From: Claveliimonas sp034178805
Lineage (GTDB): Bacteria; Bacillota; Clostridia; Lachnospirales; Lachnospiraceae
NCBI RefSeq assembly: GCF_050314255.1
Contig: NZ_JBNPMZ010000013.1
Location: 28,473-92,472, forward strand
Direction of reading: 5' to 3'
DNA length: 64,000 bases
Shown here one piece after another: positions 9,452 to 18,660 of this stretch; within the stretch, counting starts at the first letter, position 1, and every line of letters starts with the position of its first letter. A model generated the notes under the pieces. The model was not told the origin of the DNA. It saw nothing but the letters and a program-made list of their open reading frames with translations, and made no database searches. Position numbers and translations under genes: made by a program.

Positions 9452-9742
9452 ATGTTAGATTTTTTTGAAGATTTTGGAAAGAAGATATCAGATGTAGCCA
9501 GTGAACTGGGTAAGAAGACGAATGACACTCTGGAGATTCAGAAAATAAAGAGTGATATCCGTTCTCTGAAACGCGCGAATGACAGGGATTACATTGATAT
9601 GGGAAAGGCAATTTATGAAAAATTCCAGAAGAGTGAAGTGATGGACATGGATCTGATCACATTTTGCGAGGCGATTGAAAAGCGGGAGGAAGAAATAGAA
9701 AAATATGAGGCGGAGATTGCAAGAATCCGCGAGGATAGTTGA
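9452..9742 (+). CDS. Small coiled-coil protein of unknown function
   Basis: 96 residues, rich in Lys, Glu, Asp and Ile, with no Cys and no membrane segment. The N-terminal third begins MLDFFEDFGKKISD and is amphipathic. The C-terminal half is predicted coiled coil (EKREEEIEKYEAEIARI). RBS AAGGAGAGAAAGATA precedes ATG 9452. Its stop overlaps the ATG of the lspA-like gene (TGATG), which suggests coupling. I do not recognise a named family; similar short helical proteins are widespread in Clostridia. Confidence 0.7.
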   Translation: MLDFFEDFGKKISDVASELGKKTNDTLEIQKIKSDIRSLKRANDRDYIDMGKAIYEKFQKSEVMDMDLITFCEAIEKREEEIEKYEAEIARIREDS

Positions 9743-10206
9743 TGTTTTCCGGGTATGCCGCTTTGACGGCAGGTCTGTTTGGAACAGATATGATCCTGAA
9801 AAAAACGGTAGAAGATAAGTTGGAACCGGGAGAGGAGCGTAAGCTCTTTCATGGACGTATCCTTTTAAGACGGGTATATAATTATGGGGCAATGCTAAAT
9901 ATTCTGTCTGATCATCCGAAGATTATAAAATCGACATCCCTGCTATTGGGTGCAGGGATGCTGATCTGTGATATGGTTTTCTGGCCGCTCCGGGGGCGAC
10001 ATATTCAAAAACTGGGGCTTTCACTGTTTACAGGAGGCGCGCTTAGTAACATATTTGACCGGCTGATTCGGGGCAGAGTGGTGGACTACTTTGGAATTCA
10101 GACCAGATGGAAAAGGTTCACAGATATCACCTTTAATCTGGGTGATCTGTTTATTTTTACCGGTGCTCTGTTAGTCAGTGTGTTTCCGGGATTTTGTAAA
10201 AAATAA
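9742..10206 (+). CDS. Signal peptidase II-like protein (LspA family)
   Basis: 154 residues with four predicted membrane helices. The two aspartates expected for lipoprotein signal peptidase are present: Asp106 in the NIFDR block and Asp135 in the FNLGD block. The upstream YNYGAMLN segment matches the family NxGxxF region. It should cleave prolipoprotein signal peptides before the lipidated Cys. ATG 9742 overlaps the preceding stop; a TTG one codon earlier is a less likely start. It looks like a divergent paralogue, so the substrate range could differ from the main LspA. Confidence 0.8.
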   Translation: MFSGYAALTAGLFGTDMILKKTVEDKLEPGEERKLFHGRILLRRVYNYGAMLNILSDHPKIIKSTSLLLGAGMLICDMVFWPLRGRHIQKLGLSLFTGGALSNIFDRLIRGRVVDYFGIQTRWKRFTDITFNLGDLFIFTGALLVSVFPGFCKK

Positions 10207-10208
10207 AG

Positions 10209-11144
10209 CTACATATGGAAAAATTCTGTAATCTGTTCACAGATAATATTCATTAAATGTGTCCGGGATTCTACGCTTGCCCACCCGATGTGAGGTGTGA
10301 TAAATAACTTTCCGCTGTCTTTAATACGAAGCAGAGGATTATCGGGGCTCATGGGTTCCTGTGTCAGAACATCCAGTCCGGCTGCTGCGATTTCGCCCGT
10401 TTCCAGTGCGTGTGCCAGGTCCTTCTCTACTACGATGGCACCTCTGCCCAGATTCAGGAAGATGCAGCTTGTCTTCATTTTCTGAAATGCATGGCAGTCG
10501 ATCAGTCCTTCTGTGTATGAACTAAGCGGTGCATGAACAGAGATGATATCGGACGAGGTGAGCAGGGTATCCAGGTCGGTCTGTCGGAACCCTTCCTGTG
10601 GAGCATTTCCGGAGGGGGAGGCGTAGATGACATCAGCTCCAAAGGCAGAGGCAATAGAGGCTACCTGACGACCGATATTGCCAAGGCCAATGATTCCCCA
10701 GGTCTTTCCGGTTATTTCATGAAAATGCCTGGAAAAATGAGTAAATTCTATATCGTTTACATATCTTTCTTCTTTGACATAGTCGTCGTAGTATTTCAGA
10801 TTTTCAAGCAGATAAAAAAGCATGGCAAAGGTGTGCTGTGCAACTGACCGGGTAGAATATCCGGCTACATTTCTCCATGCAATATTCCTTTTTTCAAGAT
10901 AAGGCTTATCCAGAATGTTTGTGCCGGTTCCGGTTACACAGATCAGTTTCAGATTATGAGCTTCGCCGATTGTATTCTCATTAATGGATACTTTGTTTAC
11001 GATAATTACATCTGCATTGCGTGTGCGGATTCGAGTCTCTTCCGGGGTGGAAAATGCATATTTTGTAACATTTCCAAGTCTGTCAAAGGGAGAAAGATCG
11101 ATGTCTTCACCTAAAGTCTTAAAGTCTAAAAAAACCAGATTCAT
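10209..11144 (-). CDS. D-2-hydroxyacid dehydrogenase (NAD-binding)
   Basis: 311 residues from ATG 11144, chosen because AGGAGG lies 9 bases upstream; an in-frame ATG at 11165 lacks a good site. The Rossmann Gly-rich block GIIGLGNIGRQVA and the family Arg (NLGRGAIV), Glu (LTQEPM) and His (TPHIGWAS) catalytic positions are present. Members interconvert 2-oxoacids and D-2-hydroxyacids, for example glycerate or lactate types; the substrate is not assignable. It converges on the lspA-like gene with only 2 bases between stops, so the two share any terminator. Confidence 0.88.
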   Translation of the reverse strand: MNLVFLDFKTLGEDIDLSPFDRLGNVTKYAFSTPEETRIRTRNADVIIVNKVSINENTIGEAHNLKLICVTGTGTNILDKPYLEKRNIAWRNVAGYSTRSVAQHTFAMLFYLLENLKYYDDYVKEERYVNDIEFTHFSRHFHEITGKTWGIIGLGNIGRQVASIASAFGADVIYASPSGNAPQEGFRQTDLDTLLTSSDIISVHAPLSSYTEGLIDCHAFQKMKTSCIFLNLGRGAIVVEKDLAHALETGEIAAAGLDVLTQEPMSPDNPLLRIKDSGKLFITPHIGWASVESRTHLMNIICEQITEFFHM

Positions 11145-11168
11145 TTCCAGTGTCCTCCTGAACATGTG

Positions 11169-11198
11169 TTGACAATTTTCTTTGTTTTACGATATATT
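11169..11198 (+). promoter_or_regulatory. Sigma-A promoter for the C39-like gene
   Basis: TTGACA at 11169-11174, an 18-bp spacer and TATATT at 11193-11198, upstream of the C39 peptidase gene. Confidence 0.65.
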
Positions 11199-11251
11199 GT
11201 AATACAAGACGCTGAAAAAATCTACGAACAGGATACAACAGGAGAATGATT

Positions 11252-12124
11252 GTGGGAAAGAAAAGTATAAATCAGAAAAAGAAACATCAGAATAAAAGAA
11301 AGATGATGAAAAAGATAATGGCAGGAGGCATGTTTCTTCTTTTAGTACTTTTAATAGTATGTATAGTTATGACCCGCGCTCCTGGAAAAAGTCAAAAGCA
11401 GGAAGCGCAAGAGGCTTTAAAAACTGAAATGCATACAGAAGAGAATAAGACCGTGGATGAACAGACCAGAAAAGAGGAGGAACTTCAAAAGGTCAGGGAA
11501 CAGGCAGAACAGGCGGGATATCCGGAAAGTATTATTAAGCTTCTGGATAAAAATGAAGAAACACTTACCTTTGTAAAGGATTATGAAAAGAAGAAAGACC
11601 TTCCACCGGCGGATAAAATAGCAGATTCGATTGAAAAAGGAACCATCCCTCACTTGCTGCAATGGGATGAACGGTGGGGCTATCAGCCTTATGGAGGAGG
11701 AACGATTGCCACGGATGGCTGCGGTCCTACCTGTATGGCTATGGTTATCGCGGGACTGACGGGAGATGTGTCGGTGACTCCCTATGTGACAGCAAAATTT
11801 GGGGAAGAAAATGGCTATGTAGATGCGGAAAACGGTACGTACTGGGAATTCATGATGCAGGCGTCCAGGCCCTGGGGAGTAAACGTGATAGAGTCTCCGC
11901 CAGATGAGACATTGATTCAACAGGAGTTGGCACAGGGACATCCCATAATCTGTAATGTGATGCCGGGAGATTTTACACAGGTTGGTCATTACATTGTACT
12001 GACAGGTTATCAGGATGGAATAGTGACGGTAAATGATCCGTTCAGTATTAAAAATACAGAAAAAACCTGGGTGTATAAGGATATCGAGGATCAGATAAGA
12101 GGGATTTGGATATATTCTCTGTAG
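11252..12124 (+). CDS. Membrane-anchored C39-like cysteine peptidase
   Basis: 290 residues from GTG 11252. AGGAG at 11240-11244 is 7 bases from this GTG but only 1 base from the in-frame ATG 11246, so GTG is preferred. There is a very basic N-terminus, a signal anchor (about residues 25-46), a Glu/Lys-rich stalk, then a C39-like papain-fold domain with DGCGPTCMAMV (catalytic Cys), a GHYIVLTG block (catalytic His) and VNDP (Asn/Asp). It is an extracytoplasmic peptidase of unknown target. No ABC transporter lies next to it, so it is not an obvious bacteriocin exporter. Confidence 0.82.
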   Translation: MGKKSINQKKKHQNKRKMMKKIMAGGMFLLLVLLIVCIVMTRAPGKSQKQEAQEALKTEMHTEENKTVDEQTRKEEELQKVREQAEQAGYPESIIKLLDKNEETLTFVKDYEKKKDLPPADKIADSIEKGTIPHLLQWDERWGYQPYGGGTIATDGCGPTCMAMVIAGLTGDVSVTPYVTAKFGEENGYVDAENGTYWEFMMQASRPWGVNVIESPPDETLIQQELAQGHPIICNVMPGDFTQVGHYIVLTGYQDGIVTVNDPFSIKNTEKTWVYKDIEDQIRGIWIYSL

Positions 12125-12128
12125 GATG

Positions 12129-12157
12129 TTGACATTCTGAAAAACGGGTGTTATATT
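12129..12157 (+). promoter_or_regulatory. Sigma-A promoter for the DnaJ-like gene
   Basis: Near-consensus: TTGACA at 12129-12134, a 17-bp spacer and TATATT at 12152-12157. Confidence 0.7.
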
Positions 12158-12190
12158 ACAAGTAGAACAATATTTCAGAAGGTGAAAATT

Positions 12191-13150
12191 ATGACAGAGA
12201 AAAGAGATTATTATGATATTCTTGGAATCAGCAAAAATGCAGATGACGGGGCTATAAAGAAAGCATATAGAAAATTGGCAAAAAAGTATCACCCGGATAC
12301 CAATCAGGGTGATAAGCAGGCTGAGCAGAGATTTAAAGAAGTGACAGAGGCATATAATGTGCTCAGCGATCCGGAGAGAAAGAAGATTTATGATCAGTTT
12401 GGCCATGCGGGACTTGAGGGTGGTGCATCCGGAGGGCCCGAGGGATTTTATCAGGGCGGATCCGGTGGTGCCGGAAGATTTTACCGCAGTACATCCGGAG
12501 GACCAGGCGGATTCTATCAGGAATTCCATTTTGGCGGAGATGATATGAGTGATATGTTTGGTGACATGTTTGGAAGTATGTTTCAGAGAAAGGGTGAGGA
12601 TCTCCATGCAGAAATTACGGTCAGCTTTGATGAGGCAGCTTTCGGGTGTGACAAGATTATTACGCTTCAGGATGAGAGTGGTATGAGACACACTCTGCAG
12701 GTTCGTATTCCGGCTGGAATTGATGATGGAAAGAGTATCAGACTGAGAGGAAAAGGCTCTGCCGGAGTGCGGGGCGGTGAATCGGGAGATCTGCTTCTTA
12801 AAGTGAAAGTTATGGAAAAAGCAGGCTTTGAACGCCGGGGACTGGATATTTATACTACAGTAAAGATTCCATTTACGACGGCGGTCTTCGGCGGAGAGGC
12901 AATTGTGTCTACATTAAACGGAAAAGTGGTATGTAAGATACGGGAAGGTACTCAATCCGGCACAAAGATACGTCTCAGAGGAAAAGGAATTGTCTCTATG
13001 AATAATCCGAATGTTCACGGTGATCAGTATGTAACAGTGCAGATTCAGGTGCCGGAAGGTTTGTCACCGGAAGCGAAGAGGAAGCTTAAGGAATTTGAAG
13101 ATATATGCAAAAGAGATGGAAAGGGAAGAAGCGGCACATATGCAGCATAA
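12191..13150 (+). CDS. DnaJ-class co-chaperone without zinc finger (CbpA-type)
   Basis: 319 residues from ATG 12191, set by AAGGTG 8 bases upstream; an in-frame GTG at 12182 is part of that RBS. It has an N-terminal J domain with the HPD motif (KKYHPDTN), then a Gly/Phe-rich linker built of three short repeats of the type SGGxGxFY, then two DnaJ C-terminal substrate-binding beta domains. The CxxCxGxG zinc repeats of DnaJ are absent, so this is a class B protein. It stimulates DnaK ATPase and delivers clients. It has its own promoter and terminator, so it is monocistronic. Confidence 0.88.
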   Translation: MTEKRDYYDILGISKNADDGAIKKAYRKLAKKYHPDTNQGDKQAEQRFKEVTEAYNVLSDPERKKIYDQFGHAGLEGGASGGPEGFYQGGSGGAGRFYRSTSGGPGGFYQEFHFGGDDMSDMFGDMFGSMFQRKGEDLHAEITVSFDEAAFGCDKIITLQDESGMRHTLQVRIPAGIDDGKSIRLRGKGSAGVRGGESGDLLLKVKVMEKAGFERRGLDIYTTVKIPFTTAVFGGEAIVSTLNGKVVCKIREGTQSGTKIRLRGKGIVSMNNPNVHGDQYVTVQIQVPEGLSPEAKRKLKEFEDICKRDGKGRSGTYAA

Positions 13151-13172
13151 CCCATTGAAAAGAAGAGACATA

Positions 13173-13218
13173 AAAAGGAGATGCAGTTTTTTGAAATGAT
13201 AGCTGCATCTCCTTTTTT
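13173..13218 (+). terminator. Rho-independent terminator
   Basis: A 14-bp perfect stem (13173-13186 with 13203-13216) ends in a T run. It closes the dnaJ-like transcription unit. Confidence 0.85.
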
Positions 13219-13330
13219 GGTGCACTCCGCGAGCATACGCATTGACGGAAAGCGGAATAAGGTGATATATTTTAATCTTAGAAAGAGTTACATTTTTTTC
13301 CAGAATGAAATATAGGAAAGGTTGTAGATT

Positions 13331-15058
13331 ATGAGAAATAAACTAAAGAAATTGTTTGCATATTATCAGCCATATAAGGCACTGTTTTACAGCGATATGT
13401 TTTTTGCGATTCTGGGTGCGGCTGTTACTCTTATCATTCCGCTGATTGTCCGGTATATTACGAATGAAGTAGTGTATTTTGAACCGGGTCTGGCAAAATC
13501 ATCGTTGATTACTGTGGGAGGCATCCTTATAGGATTGGTTTTACTGGAAATATTCTGTAATTTTTATATAGCATACTATGGACATATTATGGGAGCAAAG
13601 ATGGAAGCAGATATGAGAAGAGATATTTTCGGACATTATCAAAAGCTTACTTTTGCTTTTTATGATAATCAGAAGGTAGGGCATCTGTTGTCAAGGATTA
13701 CCAGTGATCTGTTTGATATCAGTGAATTATTACATCACGGACCGGAGGATCTTGTTATTTCTGTCATCAAGATTATAGGCTCATTCACGATTCTGATGAC
13801 CATTAATGTACGTCTGGCACTGGTGGCATTTGCGTTTATTCCTGTGATGCTTTTATTTGCCTTCTATTATAATCGGAAAATGAAAAGGGCTTTTAAAAAA
13901 AACCGTGAGAAAATTGCGGATATGAATAGTCAGATTGAAGACAGCCTTGCCGGAATCCGTGTGGTGAAATCTTTTGCAAATGAAAAAGAAGAGATGCGTA
14001 AGTTCAAAGCCGGAAACGATAATTTTGTAGAGGCCAAAAAGCTCAGCTACAAATATATGGGAATCTATAATTCCGGGTTAGGGGCAATGACGACTCTGAT
14101 CACAGTAGTGGTTCTGATTGTAGGTGTTGGAATGATGCTGTCCGGTTCTGTTGAACTGGCTGATTTGCTTACCTTCCTTCTGTATATTACGAATTTCACG
14201 GATCCGGTAAAGAAACTGGTGAGTTTTACCGAGCAGTTTCAGAATGGATATTCCGGGTTTGAGCGTTTTCTGGAAATCCTGTCTATTGCACCGGATATTG
14301 CAGATAAACCGGATGCGATTTCGGTAGAAGAGGTAAAGGGAGATATTGAGTTCCGGAATGTCTCTTTTCAGTATGAAGAGCAGACGGAGAAGGTTCTGAA
14401 TCAGATTAATCTGAAAGTAAAAGCGGGGGAATATGTTGCGCTTGTAGGCCCTTCCGGTGCGGGAAAGACCACACTGTGCAGCCTGATTCCGAGATTTTAC
14501 GAGGTATCCCAGGGAGCAGTTCTGATTGATGGTATAGATGTTCGGGACATGAAGCTGGATGATCTGCGCAATCACATCGGTATCGTACAGCAGGATGTGT
14601 ATCTTTTTGCAGGAACCATTATGGATAATATTCGCTATGGAAAACCAGACGCTACGGATGAGGAGGTTGTAAGGGCAGCCAAATGTGCCAATGCCCATGA
14701 GTTTATTATGAATTTTCCGGATGGATATGACACAGATATCGGGCAGAGGGGAGTAAAGCTCTCCGGTGGACAGAAGCAGAGATTGTCCATTGCAAGGGTA
14801 TTTTTAAAGAATCCACCCATTCTTATTTTTGATGAGGCTACCTCTGCTCTGGATAATGAGAGTGAGAAGGTGGTACAGGAGTCTTTGGAAGATCTGGCGG
14901 CAAATCGTACAACCTTTGTTATTGCACACAGGCTTACGACCATCCGTAATGCGCAGAAGATACTGGTGCTGACAGAAGATGGAATAGCTGAGCAGGGAAC
15001 CCATGAAGAGCTGTTGGCAAAGAAAGGGATATATGAATCGCTGTATCATGTGAAATAA
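13331..15058 (+). CDS. ABC exporter, fused permease and ATPase
   Basis: 575 residues: a six-helix type I exporter membrane domain (about 15-305) then an ATPase with Walker A GPSGAGKTT, signature LSGGQKQR, Walker B ILIFDEATSALD with catalytic Glu, and the H-loop His in FVIAHRLTT. All ATPase motifs are intact, so it can work as a homodimer, unlike the pair at 30.2-33.9 kb. It is MsbA/LmrA-like; the substrate (lipid, drug or peptide) cannot be told. AGGAAAGGTTGTAGATT gives the start. The next gene is unrelated in function. Confidence 0.9.
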   Translation: MRNKLKKLFAYYQPYKALFYSDMFFAILGAAVTLIIPLIVRYITNEVVYFEPGLAKSSLITVGGILIGLVLLEIFCNFYIAYYGHIMGAKMEADMRRDIFGHYQKLTFAFYDNQKVGHLLSRITSDLFDISELLHHGPEDLVISVIKIIGSFTILMTINVRLALVAFAFIPVMLLFAFYYNRKMKRAFKKNREKIADMNSQIEDSLAGIRVVKSFANEKEEMRKFKAGNDNFVEAKKLSYKYMGIYNSGLGAMTTLITVVVLIVGVGMMLSGSVELADLLTFLLYITNFTDPVKKLVSFTEQFQNGYSGFERFLEILSIAPDIADKPDAISVEEVKGDIEFRNVSFQYEEQTEKVLNQINLKVKAGEYVALVGPSGAGKTTLCSLIPRFYEVSQGAVLIDGIDVRDMKLDDLRNHIGIVQQDVYLFAGTIMDNIRYGKPDATDEEVVRAAKCANAHEFIMNFPDGYDTDIGQRGVKLSGGQKQRLSIARVFLKNPPILIFDEATSALDNESEKVVQESLEDLAANRTTFVIAHRLTTIRNAQKILVLTEDGIAEQGTHEELLAKKGIYESLYHVK

Positions 15059-15091
15059 AATATTTTAATAATAGAAGAGGAGATGGAGAAT

Positions 15092-16222
15092 ATGAAGATT
15101 AGTGAGAAAAAACTGGGATTTGGTCTTATGCGTTTGCCGCTTCTGGATGCGGATAATGAAACCAGTATTGACATCGAAGAAACGAAGAAAATGGTAGATA
15201 CATTTTTGGAAAAAGGATTTACATATTTTGATACTGCATGGATGTATTGTGGATTCAGGAGCGAAAATGCTGTAAAAGAGGCACTGGTGGATCGTCACCC
15301 GCGCGACAGCTATACACTTGCAGATAAACTGCATGCGGGATTTCTTAAGACCGAAGAGGACAGAGACAGGATCTTCTTTGAACAGCAGGCTAAGACGGGT
15401 GTAGATTATTTTGATTACTATTTGCTGCATGATATCGGATACGATCATTATAAGATTTATACGGAACTGGATTGCTTTCAGTGGATTCAGGAAAAGAAGC
15501 AGCAGGGGCTGGTGAAACATATTGGTTTTTCTTATCATGATAATGCAGAATTATTGGATAAGGTTCTGACAGAACATCCGGAGATGGAGTTTGTTCAGCT
15601 TCAGATAAATTATCTTGACTGGGACAGTGAGGGAATACAATCCCGCAAATGTTACGAGGTGGCAGAGAAGCACGGAAAGCCGGTGATTGTTATGGAACCG
15701 GTAAAGGGAGGAACTCTGGCGAATGTTCCGCAGGAGGTGGAGCAGGCGTTTAAAACTTATCATCCGGAACTGTCGGTGCCGTCATGGGCAATTCGTTTTG
15801 CGGCTGGTCTGCCTAATGTGAAGCTGGTACTCAGCGGCATGAGCAATATGGAGCAACTTCTGGATAATACAGGATATATGTCGGATTTTACACCATTGAA
15901 CGATGAGGAACAGGCGCTGATTAAGAAAGCGGTGGAGGTTATTAATGCAAGTATTGCCATTCCGTGCACGGGCTGTTCTTATTGTACAGACGGATGTCCG
16001 AAGAAAATTGCCATTCCAAAATATTTTTCTCTTTATAATGCAGATAAACAGGAGTTGGAAGGGAAAGGATGGACACCACAGGGCGAATACTATAACCGGC
16101 TGACTGCTGTATTCGGAAAGGCAAGTGACTGTATTGGATGTGGTCAGTGCGAAAGAGCCTGCCCTCAGCATCTTCCGATTATCCGACATATGAAAGAAGT
16201 GGCAGAATATTTTGGAAAATAA
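15092..16222 (+). CDS. Aldo/keto reductase with C-terminal ferredoxin-like domain
   Basis: 376 residues from ATG 15092. AGGAG at 15078-15082 touches the in-frame ATG 15083 but is 9 bases from ATG 15092, so the latter is chosen. An aldo/keto reductase barrel (residues 1 to about 285) holds the usual Asp-Tyr region (YFDTAWMY) and an IGFSYH block. Two 4Fe-4S cluster motifs follow: CTGCSYCTDGCP and CIGCGQCERACP. This iron-sulfur AKR type is common in anaerobes and may couple substrate reduction to ferredoxin. The substrate is unknown. Confidence 0.9.
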   Translation: MKISEKKLGFGLMRLPLLDADNETSIDIEETKKMVDTFLEKGFTYFDTAWMYCGFRSENAVKEALVDRHPRDSYTLADKLHAGFLKTEEDRDRIFFEQQAKTGVDYFDYYLLHDIGYDHYKIYTELDCFQWIQEKKQQGLVKHIGFSYHDNAELLDKVLTEHPEMEFVQLQINYLDWDSEGIQSRKCYEVAEKHGKPVIVMEPVKGGTLANVPQEVEQAFKTYHPELSVPSWAIRFAAGLPNVKLVLSGMSNMEQLLDNTGYMSDFTPLNDEEQALIKKAVEVINASIAIPCTGCSYCTDGCPKKIAIPKYFSLYNADKQELEGKGWTPQGEYYNRLTAVFGKASDCIGCGQCERACPQHLPIIRHMKEVAEYFGK

Positions 16223-16365
16223 AAGGAAATTTCCGGCGTTTCCCTTCTGAAATCAGATAAATACTGTTATTTTAGGCAGGCTTGTGCTATACTAATCTTA
16301 TCTCTATGGAAGGCGTTTTGAAGGCCGACAGACGGAACTATATTGAACATAAGGGAGGCTTACGT

Positions 16366-17196
16366 ATGAAGCTGGATATGCATTGTCATGTGAAAGAAGG
16401 TTCCATTGACAGCAAGGTAAGCTTGGATGAGTATATTACGAAGCTGAAAGAAGAAGGTTTCGATGGTATGCTTATTACGGATCACGATACCTATAAAGGC
16501 TATCGTCATTGGAAATATAATATGAAGGGAAAGGTACATGAGGATTTTGTTGTATTGAAGGGAATAGAATACGACACCTGCGATGCGGGACATATTATCT
16601 GTATTATGCCGGAAGGGGTGAAAATGCGCCTGCTGGAAGTTAGAGGACTTCCGGTAACAGTTTTGATTGACTTTGTTCACCGGCATGGAGGAATCCTTGG
16701 GCCTGCTCATCCGTGTGGAGAGAAATACCTGAGTTTTACAAATACGAAGAAGTTCTATAAATCACCGGAGATCATGAAGCGGTTTGATTTTGTTGAGGCT
16801 TTTAATGCCTGTGAGCCGGAAGAATCGAATGCGGGAGCAATGAAGCTTGCAGAGAAATACCGTAAGGTGGGAATTGGCGGAAGTGATTCTCACAGACCGG
16901 ATTGTGTAGGAAAAGGATATACTATATTGCCGGAGAGGGTGACCTGTGAGACAGAGCTGATTTCTCTGATACGCAAAAAGGTACCGATAGAAGCCGGAGG
17001 CGTGATTTATGGGAAGACAACCAAGGATAAGATGGGAAAGATGAATAAACTTCTGGTGTATTCATTCTGGTTTTACAATAAAGGAGGGGAGATTCTCAAA
17101 AGACATAAAAGAAAACTGAAAGGTCTGACAGAGAATCCTATGAATCCCATTGATCCTATTGAGATACCTTATCTGGAAGAGATTAAGAGTAAATAA
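16366..17196 (+). CDS. PHP domain metal-dependent hydrolase
   Basis: 276 residues from ATG 16366, preceded by GGGAGG; longer in-frame starts lack a site. Metal-binding PHP motifs are visible: DMHCHV at the N-terminus, ITDHDTY, GPAHPC and GGSDSHRPDCVG. PHP proteins are phosphoesterases using two or three metal ions, for example nucleotide or sugar phosphatases. The C-terminal 60 residues are basic and without a known motif. The gene runs in the same direction as the aldehyde dehydrogenase 20 bases later, perhaps one operon. Confidence 0.85.
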   Translation: MKLDMHCHVKEGSIDSKVSLDEYITKLKEEGFDGMLITDHDTYKGYRHWKYNMKGKVHEDFVVLKGIEYDTCDAGHIICIMPEGVKMRLLEVRGLPVTVLIDFVHRHGGILGPAHPCGEKYLSFTNTKKFYKSPEIMKRFDFVEAFNACEPEESNAGAMKLAEKYRKVGIGGSDSHRPDCVGKGYTILPERVTCETELISLIRKKVPIEAGGVIYGKTTKDKMGKMNKLLVYSFWFYNKGGEILKRHKRKLKGLTENPMNPIDPIEIPYLEEIKSK

Positions 17197-17216
17197 TTAA
17201 GAAAAGGAATGGAAAA

Positions 17217-18584
17217 ATGGCGGATTATAAAAAGATACTTCAGAAGCAGCGTGCATATTTCCGCAAGGGAGAGTGCAAAGATGTTGAGTTTCGGATTGCG
17301 GCTCTGAAGAAGATGTATGCCTGGATGTGCAAAAATGAAGCTCTCATAATGGAAGCTTTGCACCAGGATCTGCATAAGTCGGAGTTTGAGGCTTATGCTA
17401 CTGAGATTGGGATTGTGAAGGAAGAAATCAAATATACAGTGAAGCATTTGAGAAGATGGGCATCACCCAGAAGGGTACCGACTCCGATTACCCAGTTTCC
17501 ATCCAGATCTTTCATATACCCGGAGCCTTACGGAGTCGTACTGATCCTTTCGCCGTGGAATTATCCGTTTCAGCTTACGTTGGCACCTCTTGTAGGTGCA
17601 ATCAGTGCGGGAAACTGTGCAGTGGTGAAGCCCTCTGCGTATTCGGCAAATACTTCTGAACTGATTGCACGGATGATACGGGAGATATTTCCACCGGAAT
17701 ACATAACGGTAATTGAAGGCGGAAGAAAAGAAAATGAAGCTTTGCTGAATGAGAAATTTGACTACATTTTTTTCACGGGCAGTGTAAATGTAGGGCGGAT
17801 TGTTATGGAGAAGGCAGCAAAGCATCTGACCCCTGTAAGTCTGGAACTGGGTGGAAAGAGTCCATGTATTGTGGATGAGACAGCGAATCTGAAGCTTGCG
17901 GCTAAACGAATCGTCTGGGGGAAATTCCTGAATTCCGGGCAGACCTGCGTGGCACCGGACTATATCCTGGTACAGAAAAGTGTAAAGGACAAGCTGGTCA
18001 AATATATGAAGCGTTATATTGCGAAGATGTATGGCGCTGAACCATGCAGTAATCCGGAATACCCGAAGATGATTAATGAGAAACATTTTGAGAGAGTGAC
18101 CGGATTGATGAAGGATACGAATATTCTGTGTGGAGGCGGAAGCAATGCATCAACACTGCAGATTGAGCCGACCATTCTGGATAAAGTCGCCTGGGAAAGT
18201 CCGGTAATGCAGGAGGAAATATTTGGTCCACTCCTTCCGGTTCTAACCTTCTATGATCTGAAGGAGGCTATTGAACTGGTAAATGCAAGACCGAGACCGC
18301 TTGCACTTTATTTCTTTACCAGGGATAAAGACAGAGAAAAAGAGGTATTGAAACAGATATCCTATGGCGGCGGCTGTATCAATGATACGGTGGTGCATCT
18401 CGCTACATCCTATATGCCATTTGGTGGAGTGGGAGACAGCGGTATGGGAGGATATCACGGAAAAGCGAGCTTTGAGACATTTACGCATCAGAAGAGTATT
18501 ATGAAGAAGTCGTTGCTTGTGGATATTCCGATCCGGTATGCACCGTTTAAGAATAAACTGCAGATTTTGAAGAAAATTCAATAA
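17217..18584 (+). CDS. Aldehyde dehydrogenase (class 3-like)
   Basis: 455 residues, the length of the class 3/YwdH type. Motifs: LSPWNYPFQL, VVKPSAYS, LELGGKSPCIV (general base Glu) and NSGQTCVAPD with the catalytic Cys. The C-terminus ends with a basic amphipathic tail. It oxidises medium or long-chain aldehydes with NAD(P); the natural substrate is unknown. Its stop is 4 bases before a 70-bp palindrome that separates it from the convergent feoB. Confidence 0.9.
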   Translation: MADYKKILQKQRAYFRKGECKDVEFRIAALKKMYAWMCKNEALIMEALHQDLHKSEFEAYATEIGIVKEEIKYTVKHLRRWASPRRVPTPITQFPSRSFIYPEPYGVVLILSPWNYPFQLTLAPLVGAISAGNCAVVKPSAYSANTSELIARMIREIFPPEYITVIEGGRKENEALLNEKFDYIFFTGSVNVGRIVMEKAAKHLTPVSLELGGKSPCIVDETANLKLAAKRIVWGKFLNSGQTCVAPDYILVQKSVKDKLVKYMKRYIAKMYGAEPCSNPEYPKMINEKHFERVTGLMKDTNILCGGGSNASTLQIEPTILDKVAWESPVMQEEIFGPLLPVLTFYDLKEAIELVNARPRPLALYFFTRDKDREKEVLKQISYGGGCINDTVVHLATSYMPFGGVGDSGMGGYHGKASFETFTHQKSIMKKSLLVDIPIRYAPFKNKLQILKKIQ

Positions 18585-18588
18585 AAGA

Positions 18589-18658
18589 CAGGATAGGGGA
18601 CGGTTCTATGTCCTATTTCAGTAAGCTGAAATAGGACATAGAACCGTCCCCTATCCTG
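18589..18658. repeat. Perfect 33-bp inverted repeat (large hairpin)
   Basis: Arms 18589-18621 and 18626-18658 are perfectly complementary around the 4-nt loop TAAG. The element fills almost the whole space between the convergent stops of the ALDH gene and feoB. It carries no T tract of its own, though T's follow on either strand. The core GGGGACGGTTCTATGTCC looks like a dispersed palindromic (REP or MITE-like) element, and it would also work as a bidirectional terminator. Confidence 0.85.
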
Positions 18659-18660
18659 CT

